Source: Vibrio gigantis (GTDB lineage: Bacteria > Pseudomonadota > Gammaproteobacteria > Enterobacterales > Vibrionaceae). Taken from it: 64,000 nt of DNA. The position numbers were made by a program, and so were the translations under genes. How positions within the stretch are numbered: the first letter of the stretch is position 1; every line of letters starts with the position of its first letter. The notes beneath the pieces were generated by a model. The model made no database searches, was not told where the DNA came from, and worked only from the letters and a program-made list of their open reading frames with translations. Shown piece after piece: positions 9,312 through 19,269 of the stretch. The stretch covers positions 1,302,001 through 1,366,000 of the forward strand of contig NZ_AP025492.1 of NCBI RefSeq assembly GCF_024347515.1, given 5' to 3'.

Positions 9312-9325
9312 TTGATTTCAATCAA
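9312..9325 (-). promoter_or_regulatory. FNR box upstream of the tri-haem peroxidase
   Basis: The sequence TTGATTTCAATCAA is a perfect match to the FNR consensus TTGAT-N4-ATCAA. On the minus strand a -10-like TGTATT lies at 9282-9287. This would put the box about 40-43 bases upstream of the start of transcription, as in class II FNR promoters. Confidence 0.75.
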
Positions 9326-9602
9326 TTTACCAGTCCATAGCATCAAATGTGTTTTTTGATATGTGCACCTCTATTAATAATGCTGACTTGATGAATTCAG
9401 CTTTGAGTGAGAGAGCGGCTGCGTGAATGTGCGTTGGTACATTCGATTAGCAAGTTTATAAAGTGGTTAGGAACAAGATCACGTTACTGTCGTTTGGCTA
9501 ATTTATTTTGAGCATTTGAACAAGTGAACGATGTACAAATTAGGATGCTATGCGGGAATTCATGTTCACAACGTTATTTATGTATGGTTAAAAACCGAAC
9601 AT

Positions 9603-9611
9603 TGATATAAT
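9603..9611 (+). promoter_or_regulatory. Extended -10 promoter of the MATE gene
   Basis: TGATATAAT matches an extended -10 (TGnTATAAT). Transcription would start near 9618, downstream of the ATGs at 9610 and 9613. This supports translation from 9661. Confidence 0.55.
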
Positions 9612-9660
9612 GATGAGATATTTTTCTATATTCATCAATGCGTTCCGTTTAGGTATCTCT

Positions 9661-11034
9661 ATGTTGCTCTCTTCTATTATTTATCACACACGAGGTGATT
9701 TTGTTCGTAGGCTTATTGCGATTGCTCTGCCTATCACCTTGCAGAGCATTATGTTTTCAAGCCGAGGCCTAGTAGATGTGTTGATGTTGGGTCAGCTTGG
9801 AGAAGCAGATATTGCGGCGGTGGGTGTTGCAAGCCGAGCGATGTTTGTGACGACCATTATGCTGGTGGGTGTGACCACAGGTGGTGCTCTACTTACGGCT
9901 CAATATTGGGGCGCGGGTGATAGGCAAGGAGTGAGAGAAAGTACCGCGCTAACATGGCTGGTATCGACTCTCTTTGCATTGTTGACCATTGTTTTCTTTA
10001 TCTCTTTCCCTGCGCAAATTATGGGAGTGACGACCGACTCTAAAGAAGTTATAAGTTTGGGCGTTGAATACATCGTTATCACCTCATTCAGCATGTTAGC
10101 TGTATCGTGTGTTAGCAGTATGGCTGTGGGCCTAAGAGCGATGCATAAACCTGGGCTAAGTACCTTCTTCAGCGGTATCGGCATTCTGTCTAATGTGTTT
10201 TTAAACTGGGTTCTGATCTTCGGTAATTTAGGCTTTCCTGCTCTTGGAATTAAAGGGGCGGCGATTGCAACAGTGTTGAGTGGCGCGATAGAAGTCGCGA
10301 CTTTGTTTGGTTATCTCTATTTCTCTAAGCATTTACTCGCTTTCAAGTTCTGCGATATTAAAGCGGCAGCTTCGATCGAAAAGGTGGTTCGCTTTTTGAA
10401 GTTGTCTCTCCCGACAACGTTCAACTTTTTAGCATGGGCGGGTGGCTTGTTTGCTTACCATGCAATCATGGGGCAATCGGGTGTTCAAGGTCTGGCTGCG
10501 CTTTCAGTAATGACGCCGGTAGAGTCTATCTCATTGAGTTTATTGATCGGTATGTCAAACGCCGCCGCTGTTTTGGTGGGTAACCAGCTTGGCGCGAAAA
10601 ACAATGAAGCGGTTTACTATCAAGCGTTGGGCTTGACGATTCTGTGTTTCTTAACCAGTATCGTAGTGGCCGTTTTTCTCTACTTCGTCCAAACACCAAT
10701 ACTTAATGCCTTTAGTGCACTGACGGAAGAAACCAGAGCCCTCTCAGAGAAGTTCATTCTGATTCTCAGCGTTGGTATTATTATTCGCTCGGTACCGTTG
10801 ACAGTGATCGTTGGCGTATTAAGAGCTGGTGGTGATGTGAAGTTCTGCCTCTATCAAGATTTGATTGCTCAGTGGGTCATAGGTATCCCATTAGCAGCCA
10901 TTGCCGCTATCTATTTTAAATCTCCACCTGAGTGGGTATATCTACTTTTCCTTACGGAAGAAGTGCTCAAGTGGGGCGGCTCGCTTTATCGTATGAAAAC
11001 AAGAAAATGGATTAAAAACTTGATAGGAAGTTGA
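9661..11034 (+). CDS. MATE-family multidrug efflux protein
   Basis: Multidrug and toxin extrusion transporter of about 457 residues with twelve hydrophobic segments in two related halves (LPITLQSIMFSSRGLVDVLM in the first). The family exports cationic drugs in exchange for Na+ or H+. I chose the ATG at 9661, preceded by AGG at a fair distance, because the in-frame ATG at 9610 overlaps a clear -10 box. The protein from 9661 has the usual MATE length. The substrate is unknown. There is no close partner gene on the same strand. Confidence 0.87.
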   Translation: MLLSSIIYHTRGDFVRRLIAIALPITLQSIMFSSRGLVDVLMLGQLGEADIAAVGVASRAMFVTTIMLVGVTTGGALLTAQYWGAGDRQGVRESTALTWLVSTLFALLTIVFFISFPAQIMGVTTDSKEVISLGVEYIVITSFSMLAVSCVSSMAVGLRAMHKPGLSTFFSGIGILSNVFLNWVLIFGNLGFPALGIKGAAIATVLSGAIEVATLFGYLYFSKHLLAFKFCDIKAAASIEKVVRFLKLSLPTTFNFLAWAGGLFAYHAIMGQSGVQGLAALSVMTPVESISLSLLIGMSNAAAVLVGNQLGAKNNEAVYYQALGLTILCFLTSIVVAVFLYFVQTPILNAFSALTEETRALSEKFILILSVGIIIRSVPLTVIVGVLRAGGDVKFCLYQDLIAQWVIGIPLAAIAAIYFKSPPEWVYLLFLTEEVLKWGGSLYRMKTRKWIKNLIGS

Positions 11035-11156
11035 AGTAGGGCGCATCAATCGCATCACTTTATCTTTGGCGTGTGATCTATCTTTCAAAATACTTCCTCC
11101 TAACAGGGAATTAGTGTAGATTCTCATTCCAAATTCTAACTAATGTGAGCTGTTTA

Positions 11157-11828
11157 ATGTTAAAGCTGTCAGACCTATGTAAAGGCTATGTCGATGGGGG
11201 GGAGTTTCACCCTGTTTTACAAGGTGCTGAATTAACATTGAACCAAGGTGATCAGGTAGCATTAATGGGAGAAAGCGGTTCAGGTAAAAGTACTTTACTG
11301 AACCTTATCGCGGGCTTAGACCTACCTGATTCCGGTGAAATCGCTTTCCCTCACTTCAATATGCACGACTCTAAGGAGCGTGATCGTACTGCTTATCGTA
11401 GAAACAACATTGGCCATATTTTTCAGCAGTTCAATTTACTACCGACGCTTAATATTGCCGATAACATCCGTTTTTGCCGCCAATTGAAAGGCCTACCTGA
11501 AGACAAGGGGCTCTGGAGACAAATACTTTCTGCTTTAGACCTTATGCCTTTACTTGGTCGTTATCCAGAAGAAGCGTCTGGTGGTCAGCAACAGCGTGCA
11601 GCGATTGCTCGCGCGTTGTACATGGAACCAAAAATCTTATTGGCAGATGAACCGACAGGTAGTCTAGATGAGCGTAATGCCGAAGCGGTAATGCGTTTGC
11701 TTACGTCTCTGGCTCGCCAATTAGAATGCACTTTGTTGTTGGTGACACACAGTGAAAAAGTAGCACTGCATATGGATGGCCGTATCCGCTTACAAGGAGG
11801 GCAGCTGCATGTTATGGCCCGTAGTTAA
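11157..11828 (+). CDS. ABC transporter ATP-binding protein (LolD/MacB-like)
   Basis: ATPase of 223 residues with Walker A GESGSGKST (about 38-46), signature SGGQQQR (141-147), Walker B ILLADEP followed by TGSLD. The sequence belongs to the LolD/SalX group that works with FtsX-type permeases. It overlaps the permease gene by 20 bases, so the two form one transporter. A GTG 12 bases upstream of the chosen ATG is a possible alternative start but has no better ribosome-binding site. Confidence 0.9.
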   Translation: MLKLSDLCKGYVDGGEFHPVLQGAELTLNQGDQVALMGESGSGKSTLLNLIAGLDLPDSGEIAFPHFNMHDSKERDRTAYRRNNIGHIFQQFNLLPTLNIADNIRFCRQLKGLPEDKGLWRQILSALDLMPLLGRYPEEASGGQQQRAAIARALYMEPKILLADEPTGSLDERNAEAVMRLLTSLARQLECTLLLVTHSEKVALHMDGRIRLQGGQLHVMARS

Positions 11829-14262
11829 GGCACTACTCGGTCACTATCGACGTTACCCACTTCAGATTATGTTGGTATGGCTTGGTTTAACCCTTGGCGT
11901 ATCCCTTTTGGTTGGTGTTACCGCAATCAATCAACATGCTAAGCAAAGCTATGCGCATGGCGAAAAACTCTTTTCGAACCCTCTCCCTTATCGCATTCGA
12001 CCAAAACACAACGCCAATAAAATACCACAAGGTTTTTATATCCAGCTTCGCCGTGAAGGCTTTCAACAGTGCTCTCCCTTTGACCACCATCGTATCACTG
12101 ATGAAAATGGCGCGAACTTCATGCTCATAGGCATAGACCCTGTTTCAATGCTTCAGCTACAGCCGGGAGTTGCGTTAAAAGATCTCACTACTTTAAACCT
12201 TATGAAACCGCCTTATCCAATTCTGGTCAGTGATGATCTCGCTGAACACATGGAATGGAAAAACGGTGATTACATCCCTTTGATGGATGGCTCTGAGCTT
12301 GGCCCTGTGGTTGTCGACCAAAATAACCTGATTAATGGGACAAGGCTGATTGCGGATATCTCCTTGCTTCGAATGCTTAAACGCAGTGCAGGTCTGTCAG
12401 TGATAGCTTGTTCAGACATGCCTACAGAGAAGTTTGAACATCTTAAAAATATGCTGCCCAACGGGCTAACGATCACTCGCAGTTCTAAAGCGGAACTAGA
12501 GTCGCTGACCAGTGCTTTCCACTTGAACCTTAAAGCGATGGGTATGCTGTCATTTGTGGTTGGCTTGTTTATTTTCTATCAGGCGATGTCGTTGTCCTTT
12601 ATTCAGCGCCAACCGTTAGTCGGAATATTAAGACAAACAGGCGTATCTGGTTGGCAACTGGCTAAAGCGCTTTGCTTAGAGCTTTTGCTATTGGTTTTAT
12701 TGAGCTGGATCTGCGGTAATGTATTCGGTGTCATGCTGGCCAACCAATTGTTACCTGCAGTCTCTTCAAGCTTAGGCGACTTATATGACGCCAATGTTGG
12801 GCTAACTATCGACTGGAATTGGCGATGGAGCGGCTATAGTTTGTTGATGACGTTACTTGGTGCGTTCCTCGCTTGTGCTTGGCCACTGGTTCGTTTACTT
12901 AGATCACAACCTATTCGTTTGACTTCTCGCTTATCTTTGATGCGTTTCGCGGGTACTGAGTTTACTTGGCAAGCATTGATTGGCTGTGGCTTCTTAGTTG
13001 CAGCTGTTGCTGTGTATCAAGCGCCTCAGACTCAAGAAACGGGTTTTGCGATTATCGCGCTGATGCTCATTAGTGTGGCTCTCTTTACACCGTTTTTGAT
13101 GTGGAAGTTATTTAATAGCCTATCTTATTCATTACGCTGGGTTCGTGCTCGCTGGTTCTTTGCTGATGCTGCGTCAAGCATGAGTTACCGAGGCGTGGCA
13201 ACGATGGCCTTCATGTTGGCATTAACAGCCAATATTGGTGTAGAAACTATGGTAGGTAGTTTTAGAGATACCACCGATAAATGGTTAACACAGCGTTTGG
13301 CAGCAGACCTCTATATATACCCAACTAACAATGCCGCAGCTCGAATGAGTAACTGGTTATCAGAGCAACCTGAAGTGGACTCTGTGTGGTGGCGTTGGGA
13401 AAAAGACGTTGCGTCTCCAGTTGGCAGTATTCAGGTGGTCAGCACTGGTCCTTCCGAAGGTGAACTAGAAGCACTGACGATAAAATTAGGTATTCCGAAC
13501 TACTGGTATCACTTACATCACTCAAAAGGTGTGTTGATCAGTGAATCGATGTCTCTCAAGCTGGGAATTCGTCCAGGCGACTACATTGATCTCTATGATA
13601 GTCTCGGCTCTGGTTGGCAGGTTGTCGGCGTTTATTACGATTATGGAAACCCTTACCATCAAGTCATGATGTCGCATCGAAACTGGCTATATGGGTTTGC
13701 AGGGCGAGGCAATGTAGGCCTTGGTGTAATACTCAAAGATGATGTCAATTCAATAGGGCTTCGAAGCCGCTTAGAAAGCGTATTTAGGCTGGGCTCAGAA
13801 CGTATTTTTGATAACAACAACATTCATAGCCAAGCGATGCGAGTGTTTGATAGGACGTTCGCGATAGCAGATACATTAGGCAACATTACCTTAGTCATTG
13901 CCGTCTTCGGTATTTTCTTTGCAACCGTCGCTGGCGAAGTCTCTCGACAAAGACATATTTCCTTACAGCGCTGTTTAGGTGTGTCAGCTAAAGAACTGAT
14001 TCTGACAGGTAGCTTACAGTTATTTGTGTTCGGGCTTATTTCCTCTTTAATTGCCATTCCGCTCGGATTAGCGTTAGCGAGCTTGATTGTTGACATCGTT
14101 ATTAAGCAGTCTTTTGGCTGGTCACTCGAGTTACAAGTGATTCCTTGGGATTATATACAGACATTTGCATGGGCCATGGCAGCATTGATGTTAGCTGGTG
14201 CTTTGCCAGTGATGAGAATGATTCGGAATACTCCGATGAAATCATTGAGGGATGCGATTTAA
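11809..14262 (+). CDS. FtsX-like ABC transporter permease
   Basis: Large inner-membrane permease of 817 residues with two FtsX-type blocks, one near 240-380 and one at the C-terminus (about 690-817), a further hydrophobic middle, and long periplasmic loops. The start is the ATG of MLWPVV, which has a strong AAGGAGG eight bases upstream inside the ATPase gene. The architecture is that of four-plus-helix exporters moving lipoproteins or lipids rather than small solutes. With the upstream ATPase and the downstream AttH-like protein it forms a three-gene operon seen in several gammaproteobacteria. The cargo is not known. Confidence 0.87.
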   Translation: MLWPVVKALLGHYRRYPLQIMLVWLGLTLGVSLLVGVTAINQHAKQSYAHGEKLFSNPLPYRIRPKHNANKIPQGFYIQLRREGFQQCSPFDHHRITDENGANFMLIGIDPVSMLQLQPGVALKDLTTLNLMKPPYPILVSDDLAEHMEWKNGDYIPLMDGSELGPVVVDQNNLINGTRLIADISLLRMLKRSAGLSVIACSDMPTEKFEHLKNMLPNGLTITRSSKAELESLTSAFHLNLKAMGMLSFVVGLFIFYQAMSLSFIQRQPLVGILRQTGVSGWQLAKALCLELLLLVLLSWICGNVFGVMLANQLLPAVSSSLGDLYDANVGLTIDWNWRWSGYSLLMTLLGAFLACAWPLVRLLRSQPIRLTSRLSLMRFAGTEFTWQALIGCGFLVAAVAVYQAPQTQETGFAIIALMLISVALFTPFLMWKLFNSLSYSLRWVRARWFFADAASSMSYRGVATMAFMLALTANIGVETMVGSFRDTTDKWLTQRLAADLYIYPTNNAAARMSNWLSEQPEVDSVWWRWEKDVASPVGSIQVVSTGPSEGELEALTIKLGIPNYWYHLHHSKGVLISESMSLKLGIRPGDYIDLYDSLGSGWQVVGVYYDYGNPYHQVMMSHRNWLYGFAGRGNVGLGVILKDDVNSIGLRSRLESVFRLGSERIFDNNNIHSQAMRVFDRTFAIADTLGNITLVIAVFGIFFATVAGEVSRQRHISLQRCLGVSAKELILTGSLQLFVFGLISSLIAIPLGLALASLIVDIVIKQSFGWSLELQVIPWDYIQTFAWAMAALMLAGALPVMRMIRNTPMKSLRDAI

Positions 14263-14263
14263 T

Positions 14264-15400
14264 ATGTATCAACGTAATAGTTCAAGAAAACTCAGACATC
14301 GATTGCTCTCCTCTCTATTATTGATAGGTTTTTTTGGCACAATTTTAGGTGTATGGGCGTATTACTCTTACTTTGTTGATGTGGGTGAGAAGGGGGTTAA
14401 TGAGGTTAACTCAGTGCTTGTCAGCGAACACTTTAATGTGTTTGAGCCTGTGTTACCGGATCGTACTGTATCATTGCCACGTGATTTTCAGTTCCACCCT
14501 GAGTTTCAGCATGAATGGTGGCACTACTTTGCTTCTCTCAAAGGGGACGATGGCAAAAAGTACTCTGTCCAGTGGAGCTTCTTTCGCATAGCAACTGACG
14601 AACGGGAAACTCCGGGCTGGCAAAGTCCGCAGGTCTATATTTCAAATGTAGTAATCTCTTCTGATTCTAAGGTTTGGAAAGAGCAACGTTTAGCTCGTGG
14701 CGGCATTGGCCAAGCTGGAATGACCAATCGCCCATTCAGGCTTTGGATTGATAATTGGAGCTGGCGTGCACTCGGCAACACACCATTTCCAGGCCGCCTA
14801 CAAGTGCAAACGGATACGTTTGGATTCGAACTCGACACCATTGCAAAAGGGCCATATGTGCTCAACGGTGATAATGGCTATCAGAAAAAGCACGACTTAT
14901 TACCTGTCGCGTCTTATAACTTCAGCGCTCCGTTTTTATCCCTAAATGGTGTGTTGAACCTAGACGGAGTTACCAAAGAAGTAGAAGGAACTGCGTGGGT
15001 ACATAAAGAGTGGGGCAGTGGCTTACTTGGAGTGGGCCAGCAAGGTTGGGATTGGTTTGTATTTAACCTCGATGACGGTACTGCACTGAGCATTAGCCGT
15101 TATCGTCACAACCAACAACTGCCTTACGTGTTTGGCACATTAGCAACGCGCTCAGGCAAAGTTTACCAATTAACAGAATCCGATATTTCTATTCAACCGT
15201 TGCAAAATACAACGCTGATGAATGGAAGACGGATGCCTCTGCAGTGGATCATTAACGTGCCTAAGCACGATATCAACCTCACGACGCGGATTATACGTAG
15301 GGATATGTGGCTTCCTTTTGTCATACCATATTGGGAAGGGCCAATTATGGCGAGCGGGAGCCATGAAGCGACTGGCTTTATGCAACTAACCGGCTACTAA
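14264..15400 (+). CDS. AttH/CrtC-like lipocalin-fold protein
   Basis: About 378 residues. A single N-terminal hydrophobic helix (residues 15-35) suggests membrane anchoring or export. The body matches the AttH/carotenoid 1,2-hydratase-like family: the FQHEWWHYFASL motif near 80 and VHKEWGSGLLG near 245. The family has a double lipocalin fold and often binds or modifies hydrophobic ligands. It is the third gene after the ABC ATPase and permease, starting one base after the permease stop or overlapping it by 11 bases if the ATG at 14252 is used. Exported lipid handling is an inference. Confidence 0.82.
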   Translation: MYQRNSSRKLRHRLLSSLLLIGFFGTILGVWAYYSYFVDVGEKGVNEVNSVLVSEHFNVFEPVLPDRTVSLPRDFQFHPEFQHEWWHYFASLKGDDGKKYSVQWSFFRIATDERETPGWQSPQVYISNVVISSDSKVWKEQRLARGGIGQAGMTNRPFRLWIDNWSWRALGNTPFPGRLQVQTDTFGFELDTIAKGPYVLNGDNGYQKKHDLLPVASYNFSAPFLSLNGVLNLDGVTKEVEGTAWVHKEWGSGLLGVGQQGWDWFVFNLDDGTALSISRYRHNQQLPYVFGTLATRSGKVYQLTESDISIQPLQNTTLMNGRRMPLQWIINVPKHDINLTTRIIRRDMWLPFVIPYWEGPIMASGSHEATGFMQLTGY

Positions 15401-15408
15401 AAACACCT

Positions 15409-15435
15409 AAGGCTATCATTTGATAGCCTTTTTTT
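15409..15435 (+). terminator. Terminator of the ABC/AttH operon
   Basis: The palindrome AAGGCTATCATTTGATAGCC is followed by a run of seven T residues directly after the AttH-like gene. Confidence 0.9.
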
Positions 15436-15673
15436 ATGTTTTCTACTTTTATTCACCCCAATGAATTGTGCATACAGGTTCGATGATCTCATCTATACTT
15501 AATTCATGGTGCATAACAACATTATGGAATATACGACGTATTGTTTAGTATTTGTAGGAAAAACCGAAGTTAAACATCCGAAGAAGTGATTATCTATCAA
15601 TTAAACTTGGATATAAACTCGTGGTTATTCTTTGTTATTCGTTTATTTAAATAATAAATATAAGGGCGAAATC

Positions 15674-16837
15674 ATGACCGACGTCATCCGTGACTTCTTT
15701 AAAATGGAATCTGCTGGCGGCATCATCCTAGTCATCGCTGCGGCGATCGCAATGTTTGTAGCAAACTCACCACTGAACGAAATGTACCAAGGTGTACTGC
15801 ATAGTTACGTTCTTGGTATGTCTGTGTCTCACTGGATTAACGATGGCTTAATGGCTGTCTTCTTCCTTCTAATCGGCTTAGAAGTTAAGCGTGAACTTTT
15901 AGAAGGCGCATTAAAGTCTAAAGAGACAGCAATCTTCCCTGCCATCGCAGCTGTGGGTGGTATGCTAGCTCCTGCACTAATTTACGTGCTATTCAACTCA
16001 AGTAACCCTGAAGCGCTTCAAGGTTGGGCTATCCCAGCAGCAACAGATATCGCATTCGCATTGGGTATCATGGCACTTCTTGGTAACCGTGTACCAGTGA
16101 GCTTGAAAGTGTTCCTGTTGGCTCTAGCAATTATCGATGACTTAGGTGTTGTTGTTATCATTGCATTGTTCTACTCAGGCGACCTATCAACGCTTGCACT
16201 AACGGTTGGCTTTATCGCGACTGGTGTATTGTTCATGCTAAACAACAAGCATGTCACCAAGCTAAGTGTTTACCTCATTGTTGGTGCAATTCTGTGGTTC
16301 GCAGTATTGAAGTCTGGTGTTCACGCAACACTAGCAGGTGTAGTAATTGGTTTTGCTATCCCACTGAAAGGTAATAAAGGGGAGCACTCTCCGCTGAAAC
16401 ACCTAGAGCATGCTCTGCACCCATACGTAGCTTTTGCAATTTTGCCAATCTTCGCATTTGCGAACGCAGGTATCTCACTGGAAGGAATTTCAATTTCAAA
16501 CCTTACAGGCATGCTACCGCTTGGTATTGCAATGGGTCTATTGGTTGGTAAGCCACTGGGTATCTTCCTATTCAGCTGGGGTGCTGTGAAAACAGGTGTA
16601 GCTAAACTTCCTGAAGGTGTGAATTTCATGAACATCTTCGCAGTGTCTGTGCTGTGTGGTATTGGCTTTACTATGTCTATCTTTATTTCATCACTGGCAT
16701 TTGGTCCAACGAACGCAGATTTTGATACGCTCGCTCGACTAGGTATCCTAATGGGATCAACGACTGCAGCAATTCTGGGCTACTTCCTGCTAAGTATTTC
16801 TTTACCGAAAACTAAGCAACAAGAAGTAAAACTATAG
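15674..16837 (+). CDS. nhaA: Na+/H+ antiporter NhaA
   Basis: 387 residues and about 12 membrane segments, the usual length for NhaA. The ion-binding pair D155-D156 lies in [10 protein letters not shown], and the [11 protein letters not shown] segment is present. NhaA exports sodium in exchange for protons, central for a marine bacterium at alkaline pH. The start is the ATG of MTDVIRDFF with AAGGGCG upstream; an earlier in-frame ATG at 15632 lies in AT-rich leader. No regulator gene is adjacent. Confidence 0.95.
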   Translation: MTDVIRDFFKMESAGGIILVIAAAIAMFVANSPLNEMYQGVLHSYVLGMSVSHWINDGLMAVFFLLIGLEVKRELLEGALKSKETAIFPAIAAVGGMLAPALIYVLFNSSNPEALQGWAIPAATDIAFALGIMALLGNRVPVSLKVFLLALAIIDDLGVVVIIALFYSGDLSTLALTVGFIATGVLFMLNNKHVTKLSVYLIVGAILWFAVLKSGVHATLAGVVIGFAIPLKGNKGEHSPLKHLEHALHPYVAFAILPIFAFANAGISLEGISISNLTGMLPLGIAMGLLVGKPLGIFLFSWGAVKTGVAKLPEGVNFMNIFAVSVLCGIGFTMSIFISSLAFGPTNADFDTLARLGILMGSTTAAILGYFLLSISLPKTKQQEVKL

Positions 16838-16955
16838 TCGGTAGTAGTAGGCTCGCTAAATCAAAAAGGGAGCCTACTCACTGAGTAACAAGTCAATTTC
16901 TGAGTAGCAAGAAGAGTCACAGAGTCATTCCCGAGACTCAGTGGTTACAAAGAAC

Positions 16956-16992
16956 AAAAAGCCGTGATGGGCAACCCTATCACGGCTTTATT
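16956..16992. terminator. Bidirectional terminator, nhaA / OmpA lipoprotein
   Basis: Arms AAAGCCGTGAT and ATCACGGCTTT with a short loop sit between two convergent genes. Runs of A and T flank both sides, though the T run on the plus strand is short. Confidence 0.75.
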
Positions 16993-17056
16993 GATCTTGT
17001 AGCTAAGCAGTCTTTTGTAAGATAACCCACTTTACACTTTCAATGACAATGTCACG

Positions 17057-17668
17057 CTATTTTTCTAGTGTGGTAAAAATGGTCCATTCTTCTACGATCT
17101 GCTCACTTAATCCAACTACAGTCGCTGTTACCTTACGGTTCAGTGCGTGTGAAGTAGGGTCATCACCATCGTTTTCTAATCGTTCTTCACCGTAGCCGAC
17201 AATTCTCACACGCTCTGGTTCTATACCATTCGACAGTAACTCCTCTTGAACATTGTTTGCTCGTTTTTTTGAAAGGTCTAAGTTGTACTCGTTGGAACCA
17301 ACTTTACTCGCATAGCCTTGTATTTCAATCGACGCACTTTTGTAGGTTTCAAGAAACTCTGCCATTGTGCTGATCTGGTCTGAGAAGATTGGGTTCACTT
17401 CAAATGAGTCATGAGCAAAGAGTATTTTTAGCTGTCTGACTTCTTCCGCACGAATCGTTTCTCCACAACCATCATTGTCAACTTGTGATGTTTCAGGTGT
17501 ACCTGGGCAGATATCACGAGCGTTTACTACACCATCTCTATCATCGTCTTGCAGGTCTGCAATCTGCTCAGCTTCAGGTGTCTCGATATAGGCCTCTTCC
17601 TGCTGGCTCGAACAGGCAAATAAAGTAATCGTTAACACGGGAAGTAATAAGTAAGGTATTTTCATCAT
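17057..17668 (-). CDS. OmpA-family outer-membrane lipoprotein
   Basis: 203 residues. A lipoprotein signal peptide ends at LFAC (Cys19). An acidic stretch with a thrombospondin-type-3-like calcium motif DDDRDGVVNARDICPGTP follows, then an OmpA C-terminal peptidoglycan-binding domain (about 80-190) with NLDLSKKRANNV. The start ATG shares a base with the stop of the TolC-type gene (TAATG), so the two are translationally coupled. The pair is divergent from the large adhesin, suggesting a secretion or anchoring role for type I secretion. Such TolC/OmpA pairs accompany Lap- and Bap-like adhesins in several bacteria. Confidence 0.87.
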   Translation of the reverse strand: MMKIPYLLLPVLTITLFACSSQQEEAYIETPEAEQIADLQDDDRDGVVNARDICPGTPETSQVDNDGCGETIRAEEVRQLKILFAHDSFEVNPIFSDQISTMAEFLETYKSASIEIQGYASKVGSNEYNLDLSKKRANNVQEELLSNGIEPERVRIVGYGEERLENDGDDPTSHALNRKVTATVVGLSEQIVEEWTIFTTLEK

Positions 17669-18975
17669 TAATACTCCACGGGCGTAGTCCACTCTTCTGG
17701 AATGTCGACCAGTAGAGCATTCAATAAAGAACCTGTAGCGTTCATCACACGGTACTTAGCGTACTGCTCTGAATAGTGGGCATCTAGGTAATCTTTACGG
17801 GCTTCAAATAGTTCGTTCTCGGTGTTGAGTAAGTCAAGCAGAGTACGTTTGCCTATTCGGTATTGTTTTTCATATGCGATAACAGTTTCTGAAGCTGAAT
17901 CAACATGATCGGATAAAAAGTTCTTTTGTTGTAGCGTTAGATCCAATGCACTCCATGAGAGGCGAAGACCTTCTTCTACTTGGCGATAAGCTCGATCTCT
18001 CAGATCTTTTGCTTTGTTCAATTGGTAAGCCGCAGCTTCTGAGTTAGCACTGTCTGTTCCGCCGTTGTACAAGTTATATCGCATGCGTAGCATCGCGAGG
18101 GTCTCTTGACTTGAGCCTTTATCGCCACCTGCATCATCACGCCACGACTGAGAGGCCTCAATAGAGAAGGTAGGGTAGTTCACGCCCTTTGATTGTTTGT
18201 ATTGGAAGTGGGCTGAATCGACATCTGCGTTTGCTACTTTGATGACGGGGTGCTGGTCTAATGCATCAACAATGGCGTCGGTTAATGACAAAGGAATTCT
18301 CGAAATATCGGCTCTTGGGTAGATTAGGCCTAGTGGTTCTTGGCCAACCACTCGTCTAAATTGGGTATGTGTATCGATCAAATTATTCTGTGCGGCCAAT
18401 AAGTTACCATGAGCTTTTGCAATCCTAGCTTCTACTTGTGATACATCCGCTGTCGAACCTATACCGGAATTAGCTCGTTTCTTAATGTCTTTATAGATTT
18501 TTTTGTGTATTGAAAGGTTACTTTCTGACAGTGCTAGCACTTCAGTGGCTTTCACTGCATCTAAATAAATTTGTGTCACCTCCAGAGCTTTATCTTCGGC
18601 ATCCGCTATCAATTGCAAACGAACCGACTCAGCCTCTGCGGCTGTACGATCAATATCGTATAGAGTCGCTGAACCATCCCACAGCAATTGAGTGAGGGAA
18701 ATCGTCGCTTCCTTTCTTGTTAGATCGGTATCGGGACCGTTGTTTGGTGCAGGGTTTATACCTTCGTAACCAATACCAGCATCAAGGTCGATACTGGGCT
18801 TGTATGCGCCTCCAGAGGCATCATTACGTTTTTTCACACTCACATATTCGTTAAAGATGCTTTTTATTTCTGGATTCGTTGCCAAAGTAATAGCAACAGA
18901 TTGTTCCAGAGTTTGAGCGGCGAGTGGTGTTGCGGCAACTAAGCAGCAAAATATGGATAATTTAAACAATTTCAA
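17668..18975 (-). CDS. TolC-family outer-membrane protein (AggA/LapE-like)
   Basis: 435 residues with a signal peptide ending PLAAQ. Two repeated outer-membrane-efflux segments, rich in long alpha helices, make up the rest, as expected for a TolC trimer that forms the outer-membrane channel of a type I secretion system. It is divergent from the VCBS adhesin by about 290 bases and coupled to an OmpA-type lipoprotein. Its most likely job is export of that adhesin. No ABC transporter or membrane-fusion gene is present here, so the other two parts must lie elsewhere. Confidence 0.88.
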   Translation of the reverse strand: MKLFKLSIFCCLVAATPLAAQTLEQSVAITLATNPEIKSIFNEYVSVKKRNDASGGAYKPSIDLDAGIGYEGINPAPNNGPDTDLTRKEATISLTQLLWDGSATLYDIDRTAAEAESVRLQLIADAEDKALEVTQIYLDAVKATEVLALSESNLSIHKKIYKDIKKRANSGIGSTADVSQVEARIAKAHGNLLAAQNNLIDTHTQFRRVVGQEPLGLIYPRADISRIPLSLTDAIVDALDQHPVIKVANADVDSAHFQYKQSKGVNYPTFSIEASQSWRDDAGGDKGSSQETLAMLRMRYNLYNGGTDSANSEAAAYQLNKAKDLRDRAYRQVEEGLRLSWSALDLTLQQKNFLSDHVDSASETVIAYEKQYRIGKRTLLDLLNTENELFEARKDYLDAHYSEQYAKYRVMNATGSLLNALLVDIPEEWTTPVEY

Positions 18976-19269
18976 AGTAGCTCTCCTTCTACTTTCAATG
19001 TCTCATCCGTTTCCCAACCTACGTTTATCGCTGAATTGAGAGAAGGGTATTAAACGAAGCTTAGGACATTTGCAAAAAAATGCGAAGTTTGTTGTTTTTT
19101 TTTGAATGTAAGTCGCTATTGCTATTGACTAATTTAAAAAGTGCCATATTCCTACGCCGTTAGTGAGTTGATTATCAATAGGGGCGCTACTAAATTTATT
19201 GTAGGAAATAGCCACCGCGCAGAGTGGGATTGGATCCGCGTTTGGTGTGTTCTGGGTAGAAGTGGGAAT

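Larger units (their letters stand above)
9118..9660. other. Long divergent intergenic region, peroxidase / MATE
   Basis: About 540 bases without a gene. It holds the FNR-type palindrome at 9312-9325 on the peroxidase side and an extended -10 promoter at 9603-9611 on the MATE side. The rest is AT-rich with no ORF I can support. Confidence 0.6.

Noticed and set aside
9610-9660. MATE start at the ATG at 9610
   Set aside because: It overlaps the extended -10 promoter TGATATAAT and would lie upstream of the expected transcription start.
16873-16907. Inverted repeat CTACTCA/TGAGTAG after nhaA
   Set aside because: The loop is 20 bases and there is no T tract; the better terminator lies at 16956-16992.
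19141-19269. N-terminal extension of the adhesin to the GTG at 19141
   Set aside because: The sequence has no signal or family features, and homologues start at MDM at 19270.
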